Assembly (NCBI GenBank): GCA_024400495.1
Contig: JAKSMR010000001.1
Location: 147,516 to 211,515, forward strand
DNA length: 64,000 nt
Reading direction: 5' to 3'
DNA from: Bacteroidales bacterium
GTDB lineage: Bacteria; Bacteroidota; Bacteroidia; Bacteroidales; P3
Made by a program: the position numbers and the translations under genes. A model generated the notes under the pieces. It saw only the letters and a list, made by a program, of their open reading frames with translations. It had not been told where the DNA came from and did no database searches. This document shows, piece after piece, positions 7,994 to 16,849 of this stretch (the stretch's first letter is position 1; every line of letters starts with the position of its first letter).

Positions 7994-8773
7994 ATGAAGA
8001 TCGCTATATTAGGATATGGAAAGATGGGTCAGGCCATCGAGACCATCGCTACAGGAAGAGGCCACGAGGTGCTTGTGGCTATCGACAACGAGAAAGATTG
8101 GACCGAACAGTATGACCTTCTGAAAAGCTGCGATGTGGCTGTGGACTTCTCTATGCCCAGCACCGCCGTTGAGAATATACGCAAATGCTTTGCCCTGCAA
8201 CTACCTGTTGTTGTGGGAACTACGGGATGGTACGACCATCTGCCCGACCTGGTGGACGAGTGCAACAAGACTGGCCAGTCGCTTTTCGTTGCCTCCAACT
8301 TCAGCATAGGGATGAATATCATGTTTGAGCTGAACCGCCGCCTAGCCCAGCTGATGAACGGAAGGGACGAATATGCCGTCTCTATTGCTGAGACCCATCA
8401 CATCCACAAACTCGACGCACCTAGCGGAACGGCTATCACCTTGGCCAACGAGGCTATAGCAAACCTTGAACAGAAGAACAGCTGGACTCTCAATGGCGAG
8501 CTCTGGATAGGCGACGACAACCAAGTAGACGAGGCCAAAAGCACACAACCCCAAGACAGAGAGATGCTGCCCACGGAGGTCATCCCCATCCTCTCCGTAC
8601 GCCAGGCCGAAGAGCCCGGAACACATACCGTAGTCTATGATAGCGACATCGACACCCTTCTGGTAAGCCACCGGGCCAAGAGCCGCAAAGGGCTGGCTCT
8701 GGGTGCTGTGATGGCCGCCGAATTCCTCAACGGGAAGAAAGGCTACTACACCATGAAAGACCTGTTGAAATAA
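7994..8773 (+). CDS. dapB: 4-hydroxy-tetrahydrodipicolinate reductase
   Basis: This 259-residue cytosolic enzyme uses NAD(P)H to reduce the product of DapA in the diaminopimelate/lysine pathway. The N-terminal dinucleotide site is ILGYGKMGQAI. The segment VVGTTGWYDHLPDL lies in the central domain, and the family signature ETHHIHKLDAPSGTAI carries the catalytic histidine and lysine. The start ATG gives MKIAILGYG, a normal N-terminus. It is within a tight plus-strand run but its neighbours are not other lysine genes. Confidence 0.95.
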   Translation: MKIAILGYGKMGQAIETIATGRGHEVLVAIDNEKDWTEQYDLLKSCDVAVDFSMPSTAVENIRKCFALQLPVVVGTTGWYDHLPDLVDECNKTGQSLFVASNFSIGMNIMFELNRRLAQLMNGRDEYAVSIAETHHIHKLDAPSGTAITLANEAIANLEQKNSWTLNGELWIGDDNQVDEAKSTQPQDREMLPTEVIPILSVRQAEEPGTHTVVYDSDIDTLLVSHRAKSRKGLALGAVMAAEFLNGKKGYYTMKDLLK

Positions 8774-8800
8774 TCATAGAATCAGAAACATACAATACAG

Positions 8801-9754
8801 ATGAGAAAGACGGCCAATTTGTTCCTCCTTGCGTTCCTGCTTCTGGCAGCCATGCTAGGCAGCTCGATGGTAGGTGTGGTCCATTTTTCGTGGGACGAGA
8901 TGTGGACATCGCCTATCTTTTGGAGACTGCGCTTGCCCCGCATCGTGCTGAGCGTAATGGTGGGAGCAAGCCTGTCGGTATGTGGCGCCGCCTACCAATC
9001 GGTGTTCCGCAACCCTTTGACCGACCCCTACATCCTTGGCGTTTCGTCGGGAGCTTCGCTGGGTGCTGCCGTTGCCATCATCGCCGGGCTGCAGTACTAC
9101 CTCTGGGGCATAGGTGCCTTTGCCTTGGTGACAGCCCTTCTTACCGTATTGCTCATCTATCGCATAGCCTCTATCGGCAACCGACTGCACACAACAACAC
9201 TCTTGCTTACAGGTGTTTGTATAACATTCCTTATCACAGCACTCATCTCTTTCCTCATGGTTCTGCACCAGGACAAGATGGAGAGCATCATCTTCTGGAC
9301 CATGGGCAGTTTCGCCAGCGCCTCATGGCTTGACGTAGCCCTGCTGGCACCTGTGGCTCTGGTAGGCATTGCGGTTGTGATCTACCATTCTAAAGATCTC
9401 AACCTCCTGCTGGCCGGCAGCGAGACAGCACAAAGTCTTGGCGTCGAGGTAGAGAAAGTGAAGAAGATCCTCTTGTTCTTCACCACCCTCATGGTTGCTT
9501 TTGCCGTATCGACCTGCGGCGTGATCGGCTTCGTCGGCCTCGTCGTCCCCCACGGGATACGTCTTGTGACGGGAGCCGACAACAGGAAAGTCGTCCCCTA
9601 CTCTATCTTTGTTGGCGGCCTCTTCCTCCTCATCTGCGACACGTTGTCGCGCACCCTTCTCCCTCCCAGCGAGCTGCCTGTGGGAAGCCTCACAGCCTTG
9701 GTGGGAGCACCTCTCTTCATCTACCTGTTATACAAGAATAAAAAGAGCCTCTGA
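8801..9754 (+). CDS. FecCD/BtuC-type ABC importer permease
   Basis: This 317-residue inner-membrane protein has many hydrophobic helices. It carries family signatures GASLSVCGAAYQSVFRNPL, DPYILGVSSGASLGA, and the ATPase-coupling segment GVIGFVGLVVPHGIRL. Members import iron-siderophore, haem or cobalamin. Substrate cannot be assigned. Its TGA stop overlaps the ATG of the ATPase gene by one base, so translation is likely coupled. No substrate-binding protein or TonB receptor gene is next to the pair. Confidence 0.9.
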   Translation: MRKTANLFLLAFLLLAAMLGSSMVGVVHFSWDEMWTSPIFWRLRLPRIVLSVMVGASLSVCGAAYQSVFRNPLTDPYILGVSSGASLGAAVAIIAGLQYYLWGIGAFALVTALLTVLLIYRIASIGNRLHTTTLLLTGVCITFLITALISFLMVLHQDKMESIIFWTMGSFASASWLDVALLAPVALVGIAVVIYHSKDLNLLLAGSETAQSLGVEVEKVKKILLFFTTLMVAFAVSTCGVIGFVGLVVPHGIRLVTGADNRKVVPYSIFVGGLFLLICDTLSRTLLPPSELPVGSLTALVGAPLFIYLLYKNKKSL

Positions 9755-10521
9755 TGATACACACCCGAAATCTTTCGCTAAGCTTCGGCAACAAAGAAAT
9801 CCTGCGCAATATCACCCTCGACATTGAGGAAGGCGGCTTCTATGCTCTCCTAGGAGCCAACGGATGCGGGAAGACGACGCTTCTGCGCTGCGTGGCCGGC
9901 CTTCTGGAGCCTAGCGTGGGCGAAGTGTCGCTGGGAAGAGAGAAGAGGCCGCTGAAGGCGTTTTCTGCCCGAGAACTGGCACAAAAGATCTCGTTTGTGA
10001 GACAACAGGCCTCTTCTGACTTCGAGTTCTCGGCTTTCGAGATCGTACTCATGGGACGGAATCCCTATCAGAGAAGGATGCAGAACGAGTCGCAAGCCGA
10101 CAAGGAGATCGTTGAACGGTGTATGCGCCAGACGAATACCTTTCACCTTCGCAACTCCAAACCCCACGAGATGAGCGGCGGGGAACTGCAACGTGTGATG
10201 ATAGCCCGCGCCTTGGCTCAAAGCACCCCTGTCATGCTGCTTGACGAACCGACGTCAAACCTGGACATTGCCCACCAGTTTGAAATCATGGAACTGCTGC
10301 GTGACATCAGAGAAAAGGAAGGCAAAACCATCCTCATCGTTGTTCACGATCTTAATCTTGCACTCCAATACTGCCCACAAACTATCCTCCTCCACAAGGG
10401 GGATATCTTCCAGAAAGGCAAAACTGCCGACGTTCTTACCCCTGAGAACATCAGCACCATCTTCGGAGTGGACGCCATCAGAGAGAATGGCTATCTACGA
10501 TTCTGCCACAAGGACAGATAA
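9754..10521 (+). CDS. FecE/BtuD-type ABC importer ATPase
   Basis: This 255-residue cytoplasmic ATPase energises the preceding permease. Walker A is GANGCGKTTLL near residue 35, the signature is MSGGELQRVMIARAL, Walker B is VMLLDEPTSNLD, and the switch histidine is in IVVHDLNLAL. The C-terminal stretch DVLTPENISTIFGVDAI is typical of iron/B12 importer ATPases. It overlaps the permease gene by one base and ends the plus-strand run. The substrate-binding partner is not in the window. Confidence 0.92.
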   Translation: MIHTRNLSLSFGNKEILRNITLDIEEGGFYALLGANGCGKTTLLRCVAGLLEPSVGEVSLGREKRPLKAFSARELAQKISFVRQQASSDFEFSAFEIVLMGRNPYQRRMQNESQADKEIVERCMRQTNTFHLRNSKPHEMSGGELQRVMIARALAQSTPVMLLDEPTSNLDIAHQFEIMELLRDIREKEGKTILIVVHDLNLALQYCPQTILLHKGDIFQKGKTADVLTPENISTIFGVDAIRENGYLRFCHKDR

Positions 10522-10604
10522 CTCACACTTATTCAACCTTCTATATCAATCGTTGATATCGTCCTTGCGACGTTTATTTTTCACCAACAAAGGAGAAAAA
10601 GCTA

Positions 10605-10616
10605 GACCTATAGGTC
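10605..10616. repeat. 12-bp palindrome in the gap before fabD
   Basis: GACCTATAGGTC is a perfect palindrome. A second TATAGGTCAAA occurs at about 10719 within the same gap. Apart from these and the fabD terminator, the 280-bp space between the ATPase gene and fabD shows nothing I can support. Confidence 0.4.
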
Positions 10617-10749
10617 AAATTGCGTGATGAAACATGTTCCTATGCGCGGTAAATACCGGCGTTTCAAGAAATCCAAGGTTTTTCGACAATTAAAAAAAAC
10701 GACGTGCAACAGGCTTTCTATAGGTCAAAAGAATGCTCTGACAAAAGAA

Positions 10750-10779
10750 CAAGCCCTACCATGAGTATGGCAGGGCTTG
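10750..10779 (-). terminator. Intrinsic terminator after fabD
   Basis: The stem CAAGCCCTACCAT / ATGGCAGGGCTTG closes a 4-base loop with one mismatch. On the minus strand it is followed by a T-rich tract (GTTCTTTTG). It lies 22 bp beyond the fabD stop. Confidence 0.8.
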
Positions 10780-10801
10780 AGAGGAGAACTGTTGAATGTG
10801 A

Positions 10802-11692
10802 TTAGAGTTCGGTGCCAGAAACGGCGGTGACCTCGGGGTTGATACGCTTAACCATTCCCTGGAGAGTGGTACCGGGACCTACCTCGATGAAGTTGGTAGC
10901 GCCGGCAGCAATCATATTCTGTACCGAGGCGGTCCAACGTACGGGAGCAGTAAGCTGGAGGTTAAGGTTGGCCTTGATCTGCTCGGGGTCTGTAACAGCC
11001 TGAGCGCAGACGTTCTGATAAACGGGGCAGATAGGAGCAGAGAACTGGGTCTTGCTGATAGCTTCACTCAGTTCAACACGTGCAGGCTCCATGAGAGGGC
11101 TGTGGAAAGCACCACCTACAGCAAGGGGGATAGCCTTACCACCGATCTCCTTGGCTTTGGCACAAGCAGCAGCCACACCTTCGATAGAACCGGAGATTAC
11201 AAGCTGACCGGGGGTATTATAGTTGGCGGGAACAACAACATCGTCGATTTCGGCGCAGAGCTTCTCAACAACATCGTCAGCGAGTTTCACAACAGCAGCC
11301 ATAGTGGAGGGCTTGATTTCGCAAGCTTTCTGCATTGCGTTGGCACGAGCAGCAACAAGACGAAGACCGTCCTCAAAGCTCATAGCCTTGGCAGCTACGA
11401 GGGCGCTGAATTCGCCAAGAGAATGGCCTGCTACCATGTCGGGGGAGAACTTACCCTGGCTTTCGAGTGAGGCTGCGAGGATGACAGAGTGGAGGAAAAC
11501 GGCGGGTTGGGTAACCTTAGTCTGCTTCAGGTCCTCGGGAGTTCCTGAGAACATGACGTCAGTAATACGGAATCCGAGAATTTCGTTTGCTTTCTCAAAC
11601 ATTTCTTTGCATTGGGCGTTGCCTTCGTAGAGGTCTTTGCCCATACCTACAAATTGTGCTCCCTGTCCGGGGAACATGTAAACCTGTTTCAT
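10802..11692 (-). CDS. fabD: Malonyl-CoA:ACP transacylase
   Basis: This 296-residue enzyme moves the malonyl group from CoA to acyl carrier protein at the start of fatty acid synthesis. The start MKQVYMFPGQGAQFVGMGKDL carries the conserved FPGQGAQ motif (given as positions 1-21 of the product). The nucleophile serine is in GHSLGEFSALVAA near residue 92, and the catalytic histidine is in GGAFHSPLMEPA near residue 200. Length is normal. It follows the DUF3467 gene at the end of the RNA polymerase block, and no other fatty-acid genes are next to it. Confidence 0.95.
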   Translation of the reverse strand: MKQVYMFPGQGAQFVGMGKDLYEGNAQCKEMFEKANEILGFRITDVMFSGTPEDLKQTKVTQPAVFLHSVILAASLESQGKFSPDMVAGHSLGEFSALVAAKAMSFEDGLRLVAARANAMQKACEIKPSTMAAVVKLADDVVEKLCAEIDDVVVPANYNTPGQLVISGSIEGVAAACAKAKEIGGKAIPLAVGGAFHSPLMEPARVELSEAISKTQFSAPICPVYQNVCAQAVTDPEQIKANLNLQLTAPVRWTASVQNMIAAGATNFIEVGPGTTLQGMVKRINPEVTAVSGTEL

Positions 11693-11730
11693 AATGTATT
11701 CTTTCGGTTTGTTAGTAATCCTAGATGATT

Positions 11731-11777
11731 AAGGTGACCTCCAAAAATTAGTTTTTTCATCCATTAGAGGCTACCTT
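11731..11777. repeat. Short imperfect inverted repeat related to the TATAGGT family
   Basis: AAGGTGACCTCCAAAAATTAG at 11731-11751 and ATTAGAGGCTACCTT at 11763-11777 are imperfect inverted copies. The left side closely resembles the ends of the element at 45189-45387 (AGGCAACCTCTAAAAATT). It lies between the DUF3467 gene and fabD. Confidence 0.45.
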
Positions 11778-11824
11778 TTGAGAATAGGAATAAGGCGAGG
11801 GCCTTCTCTTTATTCTCGCCGGAG

Positions 11825-12142
11825 CTATGCCCGTCCAAGAGGTGTGCCGCCACCATCGTACTTGATGGTGCCGCCTGCCTGTTGGGGCTCAATAATTTCG
11901 CCGAAGCTATCCTCGTACTTCTGAACATTGTCCATCAAAGCGCTAAGAAGACGCTTGGCATGGATAGGGTTCATTATCACGCGACTGCGGATGATAGGGC
12001 GAGCAGTACCGGGAAGTATCTGACCGAAGTCGAGGGTGAACTCGGTGGGAGAATGGGTGATGACAGCGAGATTGCTGTAGGTTCCATTAGCCACTTCGGG
12101 GGTAATATCAAGATCGAGATTATTGTCTTTTTCTTTGCTCAT
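11825..12142 (-). CDS. DUF3467 domain protein
   Basis: This 105-residue soluble protein has the pattern of DUF3467: an acidic lysine-rich N-terminus, then a beta-rich centre (YSNLAVITHSPTEFTLDF), then ARPIIRSRVIMNPIHAKRLLSAL, and a C-terminal EDSFGEI. Function is unknown. In Bacteroidota this short gene commonly sits just after rpoC, as here, but the rpoC terminator lies between them, so it probably has its own promoter. Confidence 0.8.
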   Translation of the reverse strand: MSKEKDNNLDLDITPEVANGTYSNLAVITHSPTEFTLDFGQILPGTARPIIRSRVIMNPIHAKRLLSALMDNVQKYEDSFGEIIEPQQAGGTIKYDGGGTPLGRA

Positions 12143-12160
12143 AGTGGTTGCTATTCATTA

Positions 12161-12193
12161 AAAAAAATCCCCGGTACCTAAGTGCCGGGGATT
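12161..12193 (-). terminator. Intrinsic terminator of the rpoBC block
   Basis: The arms at 12164-12176 and 12181-12193 pair around a 4-base loop (AATCCCCGGTAC with GTGCCGGGGATT). On the minus strand the stem is followed by eight T residues. It is 58 bp after the rpoC stop. Confidence 0.88.
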
Positions 12194-12250
12194 TGTATTG
12201 AGGATCATGTTTTCTTTCGATAAAAACCTCGGCCAAACAGAGTGTTTCCT

Positions 12251-15200
12251 CTATTTGTGCATTACGGATTCTACCTCTTTAGCATTACCTACGGTGATGT
12301 TCTGGTATTCGCGGAGACCAGTACCTGCAGGAATGAGGTGACCTACGATCACGTTCTCCTTCATACCCTCGAGGTAGTCCTGCTTAGCGTTGATGGCTGC
12401 CTCGGTGAGTACCTTGGTGGTCTCCTGGAAGGATGCAGCGGAGATGAAGGACTTGGTCTGGAGGGAAGCGCGGGTAATACCCTGGAGGATCTGCTTAGCG
12501 GTGGCGGGCTTGGCATCGCGGGCTTCAATAAGCTTCATATCCTTACGACGAAGGATAGAGTTCTCGTCGCGGAGCTTGCGGGCACTGATGATCTGACCGT
12601 TCTCAACGCCTTCGCTCTCACCCTTATCGACAACAACCTTCATGCCGAAGAGGCCGTCGTTGGTCTCGTGGAAGTCCATCTTGTTGACCAACTCGCCTTC
12701 GAGGAAACGGGTGTCGCCTGGATCTTCAATCTCAACCTTGCGCATCATCTGACGTACGATGATCTCAAAGTGTTTATCGTTGATCTTAACACCCTGGAGA
12801 CGGTAAACTTCCTGAACCTCGTTAACGATGTATTCCTGAACCTTCATGGGGCCCTTTACAGCCAAAATATCGGCAGGAGTGATGGCGCCCTCGCAGAGAG
12901 GAGTACCCGCCTTCACATAGTCCTGATCCTGAGCAAGGATCTGCTTGGAGGTGGAGATGAGATAGGAGCGCTGTTCGCCAGTCTTGGAGGTGATGGTGAT
13001 TTCGCGGTTATTACGTTTCAGTTTCTTAGCGATAGAAACGATACCGTCGATTTCGGCAACAACTGCGGGATCGGAGGGGTTACGTGCCTCAAAGAGCTCG
13101 GTAACACGGGGAAGACCACCGGTAATATCGCCAGCCTTACCGAAGGAACGAGGAATCTTGACCATGCTTTCGCCGGCCTTGATTTCCTGACCGTTCTCAA
13201 CACCGATATGTGCACCAACGGGAAGGTCGTATTCCTTGAGGATATTGCCTTCCTCGTCGATAATATCAATAGCGGGATTGTTGTTGCGGGTACGGCTCTC
13301 GATGACAACCTTGTCCTGAAGTCCGGTCTGAGCATCGCTCTCAACACGGAAGGTGACGTTCTCAACAACATTCTTGAAAGAAATCTTACCAGTAGCCTCG
13401 GAGATGATGACTGCATTGTAAGGATCCCATTCGGCAATGAGGTCGCCCTTATGCATGATTTCGCCAGCAGACTTGAAGAGCTTGGAACCATAGGGGAGCA
13501 GAGCGGAGAAAAGGGTAACGTCGGTCTTTTCGTCGACGATACGCATTTCGGCAGAACGACCCATAACGATCTGATAGCTGGTGCCATCGCTTTCGGTATA
13601 GGGGAGTGAACGGAGCTCGTCGATTTCAAGACGACCTTCGTGGCGTGCCTGAATAGAGGAATTGGTACCGATGTTACCACCAGCAACACCACCAACGTGG
13701 AAGGTACGGAGGGTAAGCTGAGTACCAGGTTCACCAATAGCCTGTGCGGCGATCACGCCGACAGCTTCGCCTTTCTGAACCATCTTGCCGGTAGCAAGGT
13801 TGCGGCCGTAGCACTTGGCGCAGACGCCATGCTTGGCCTCGCAGGTGAGCACGGAACGGATTTCCACTTCTTCGATGCCAGCGTCTTCAATACGCTTAGC
13901 AATGACTTCTGTGATCTCCTCGCCAGCGGGAACAATCATCTCACCGGTCTGAGGATCGTAGATGTCGTGGACGGAGGTGCGACCGAGGATACGGTCAGCA
14001 AGAGTTACAACGATATCCTCACCTTTCTTGAGAGCGGTAGTGGGAAGGCCACGGAGAGTGCCGCAGTCTTCTTCGTGGATGATAACGTCGTGAGCAACGT
14101 CAACAAGACGACGGGTAAGGTAACCGGCGTCGGCAGTCTTCAGTGCGGTATCGGCAAGACCCTTACGAGCACCGTGGGTAGAGATAAAGTACTCCTGAAC
14201 GGTAAGACCTTCCTTGAAGTTGGAAAGAATAGGGTTCTCGATAATTTCGTTACCGGTAGCACCAGCCTTCTGAGGCTTAGCCATAAGACCACGCATACCT
14301 GAGAGCTGACGGATCTGCTCCTTGCTACCACGGGCACCGGAGTCGTACATCATGAAGATGGGGTTGAAACCTTGGTTGTCGGCCTTGAGGTGTTTCATCA
14401 AGGTCTCGGTGAGCTGGTTGTTGGTGTTGGTCCAGATATCGATAACGTGGTTGTAACGCTCGTTGTTGGTGATAAGACCCATACCGTACTGCATGAGCAC
14501 CTCTTCTACCTCTTCGTTGGCCTTGGTTACGAGACCCTCTTTCTCGGCAGGAATAAGGACGTCGCCAAGGTTGAAGGAGAGACCACCACGGAATGCCTGA
14601 CGATAACCCATATTCTTGATATCGTCAAGGAACTTAACGGTAGTCGAGTTGCCGCAAGTTGCGAAGAGAGAACCAATGATGTCACGAAGTGCCTTCTTAC
14701 CAATAAGCATATTGATATAACCATAGTCGTTGGGAACGAGCTGGTTGAAGATTACGCGACCCACGGTAGTGCGAAGACGGTTGGTCTTGATGAAATGGCC
14801 GTTGGCGTCAACGATGGGGTTGCCATCCTTGTCGCGGCGGATCTCAAACTCGGTACGGCTGCGCTGAGCTATTTCTGCCTCGCTAGCGCAATCGATATCG
14901 GTAAGGAGGTTGCCATTCTTATCTTTTATGACTTCTGCAAAAGTCTTGTCAGTCTTAACAAAGTCGTACTCATCGCGGCCCTCGAACTCGCGGAGGCGAA
15001 CGGTGATACAAGCATTGAGGGCCACACGCTTCTCGTTGTATGCCATGATAACTTCCTCAGCAGAGTAGAAGTTGAGGCCTTCGCCTTTAACAACTTCAGT
15101 CTCGACAGAGCGACGGGGCTTGGTCATGTAATACAGACCAAGTACCATATCCTGCGAAGGTACTGCGATAGGAGCACCGTTGGCGGGGTTGAGCACGTTG

Positions 15201-16726
15201 TGGCTGGAGAGCATGAGGATCTGGGTCTCAAGAACAGCAGCATTACCCATAGGTACGTGTACTGCCATCTGGTCACCATCGAAGTCGGCGTTAAAACCGG
15301 TACAAACCAGAGGGTGCAGACGGATAGCCTTACCTTCTACCAGCTTAGGCTGGAACGCCTGGATACCCAGACGGTGGAGGGTAGGAGCACGGTTGAGCAT
15401 GACGGGGTGACCCTTGAGGATATTCTCGAGGATTTCCCATACAACGGGATCCTTACGGTCAACAATACGCTTAGCGCTCTTCACGGTCTTAACGAGACCA
15501 CGCTCGAGCATCTTGCGGATAATAAAAGGTTTGAAGAGCTCAGAAGCCATATCCTTAGGAAGGCCACACTCGTGCATCTTCAGCTCGGGACCTACAACGA
15601 TTACAGAACGACCAGAGTAGTCAACACGCTTACCGAGGAGGTTCTGACGGAAACGGCCCTGCTTACCCTTGAGGGAGTCGGAGAGAGACTTGAGAGAACG
15701 ATTGCCGTCGCTCTTCACGCTGCTAACCTTGCGGGAGTTGTCAAACAGAGAGTCGACTGCTTCCTGAAGCATTCGCTTCTCGTTACGCATAATTACATCA
15801 GGAGCCTTAATCTCTACGAGACGTTTCAGACGGTTGTTACGGATGATAACGCGACGATAGAGTTCGTTGATGTCGGAGGTGGCGAAACGGCCACCATCCA
15901 GAGGAACGAGAGGACGAAGATCGGGAGGGATGACGGGGATAATCTTCATAATCATCCACTCAGGACGGTTGTCCATACCACGCTCCTGCATACGGCGCTG
16001 GGAATCGCGGAAGGATTCAACAATATTCAGGCGCTTCAGGCAGTCCTGCTTGCGCTGATTGGAAGTCTCCTTGGATGCGCGGTCGCGGAGTTCATAGGAG
16101 AGCTTGTCAAGATCCAGTTCGCAAAGAAGAGGATAAAGAGCTTCGGCACCCATGCCAGCGATGAACTTGTCGGGATCGCTGTCGTCAAGCTGTGCGTTCT
16201 CAATGGGGAGAGCCTCGGTGATAGCATAGAACTCTTCCTCGGTAAGGAGGTCGTATTTCTTAACGGGGTTCTCGTTGAGAGTAGCAATACCGGGCTGGAT
16301 AACTACATATTTCTCGAAATAGATAACCTGCTCGAGTTTCTTGCTAGGAATATCAAGAAGAGTACCGATCTTGTTGGGGAGGGAACGGAAGAACCAAATA
16401 TGAGCTACAGGTACAGTAAGCTCAATGTGGCCCATACGTTCGCGACGTACTTTCTTTTCGGTTACCTCAACGCCACAACGGTCGCAGACAATGCCTTTGT
16501 AACGGATACGTTTGTATTTTCCGCAGTTGCACTCCCAGTCGCGGGTAGGACCGAAAATGCGCTCGCAGAAGAGACCATCGCGCTCGGGCTTGTAGGTACG
16601 GTAGTTCACCGTTTCGGGTTTGGTAACCTCACCATAGGAACGCTTCTTGATGGACTCGGGAGAGGCCAAGCTTACGGTAATCGAATTGAAATCGTTTTTT
16701 ATCTGAGATTCTTGTTTAAATGCCAT
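12251..16726 (-). CDS. rpoC: DNA-directed RNA polymerase subunit beta'
   Basis: This 1491-residue subunit forms one side of the polymerase active cleft. The N-terminal zinc site is [20 protein letters not shown] near residue 68, the catalytic magnesium loop is [14 protein letters not shown], and the second zinc site is [13 protein letters not shown]. The longer C-terminal insertions are as usual for Bacteroidota. The product begins [14 protein letters not shown]. It follows rpoB after a 122-bp spacer with repeats and a hairpin and ends before a strong terminator. Two long plus-strand frames opposite it are shadows caused by codon bias. Confidence 0.98.
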   Translation of the reverse strand: MAFKQESQIKNDFNSITVSLASPESIKKRSYGEVTKPETVNYRTYKPERDGLFCERIFGPTRDWECNCGKYKRIRYKGIVCDRCGVEVTEKKVRRERMGHIELTVPVAHIWFFRSLPNKIGTLLDIPSKKLEQVIYFEKYVVIQPGIATLNENPVKKYDLLTEEEFYAITEALPIENAQLDDSDPDKFIAGMGAEALYPLLCELDLDKLSYELRDRASKETSNQRKQDCLKRLNIVESFRDSQRRMQERGMDNRPEWMIMKIIPVIPPDLRPLVPLDGGRFATSDINELYRRVIIRNNRLKRLVEIKAPDVIMRNEKRMLQEAVDSLFDNSRKVSSVKSDGNRSLKSLSDSLKGKQGRFRQNLLGKRVDYSGRSVIVVGPELKMHECGLPKDMASELFKPFIIRKMLERGLVKTVKSAKRIVDRKDPVVWEILENILKGHPVMLNRAPTLHRLGIQAFQPKLVEGKAIRLHPLVCTGFNADFDGDQMAVHVPMGNAAVLETQILMLSSHNVLNPANGAPIAVPSQDMVLGLYYMTKPRRSVETEVVKGEGLNFYSAEEVIMAYNEKRVALNACITVRLREFEGRDEYDFVKTDKTFAEVIKDKNGNLLTDIDCASEAEIAQRSRTEFEIRRDKDGNPIVDANGHFIKTNRLRTTVGRVIFNQLVPNDYGYINMLIGKKALRDIIGSLFATCGNSTTVKFLDDIKNMGYRQAFRGGLSFNLGDVLIPAEKEGLVTKANEEVEEVLMQYGMGLITNNERYNHVIDIWTNTNNQLTETLMKHLKADNQGFNPIFMMYDSGARGSKEQIRQLSGMRGLMAKPQKAGATGNEIIENPILSNFKEGLTVQEYFISTHGARKGLADTALKTADAGYLTRRLVDVAHDVIIHEEDCGTLRGLPTTALKKGEDIVVTLADRILGRTSVHDIYDPQTGEMIVPAGEEITEVIAKRIEDAGIEEVEIRSVLTCEAKHGVCAKCYGRNLATGKMVQKGEAVGVIAAQAIGEPGTQLTLRTFHVGGVAGGNIGTNSSIQARHEGRLEIDELRSLPYTESDGTSYQIVMGRSAEMRIVDEKTDVTLFSALLPYGSKLFKSAGEIMHKGDLIAEWDPYNAVIISEATGKISFKNVVENVTFRVESDAQTGLQDKVVIESRTRNNNPAIDIIDEEGNILKEYDLPVGAHIGVENGQEIKAGESMVKIPRSFGKAGDITGGLPRVTELFEARNPSDPAVVAEIDGIVSIAKKLKRNNREITITSKTGEQRSYLISTSKQILAQDQDYVKAGTPLCEGAITPADILAVKGPMKVQEYIVNEVQEVYRLQGVKINDKHFEIIVRQMMRKVEIEDPGDTRFLEGELVNKMDFHETNDGLFGMKVVVDKGESEGVENGQIISARKLRDENSILRRKDMKLIEARDAKPATAKQILQGITRASLQTKSFISAASFQETTKVLTEAAINAKQDYLEGMKENVIVGHLIPAGTGLREYQNITVGNAKEVESVMHK

Positions 16727-16741
16727 TTTCTTTTCGTGTTT

Positions 16742-16849
16742 GTGATTAGTGATAGGTGATTAGTGGTTGGTTGTACTTTGCTTGAGTGGTGAGTAAGGAA
16801 TGGGGCAAGGGGACCTACCCCATTCGCTATTCGCTATTCACTATTCAAC
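16742..16849 (-). repeat. Repeat-rich rpoB-rpoC spacer with hairpin
   Basis: The spacer holds four tandem heptamers ATTCGCT, ATTCGCT, ATTCACT, ATTCAAC from 16822 to 16849 (the last runs into the rpoB stop region). It also holds a stem GAATGGGG (16798-16805) / CCCCATTC (16818-16825) and two copies of GTGATTAGTG starting at 16742 and 16756. The hairpin has no T-run and would be read through or processed between the two cistrons. Confidence 0.6.

Noticed and set aside
12242-16759. Two long plus-strand frames (455 and 795 codons) opposite rpoC, and a similar set opposite rpoB
   Set aside because: They are exact antisense of highly conserved polymerase genes, have low-complexity composition and arise from codon bias.
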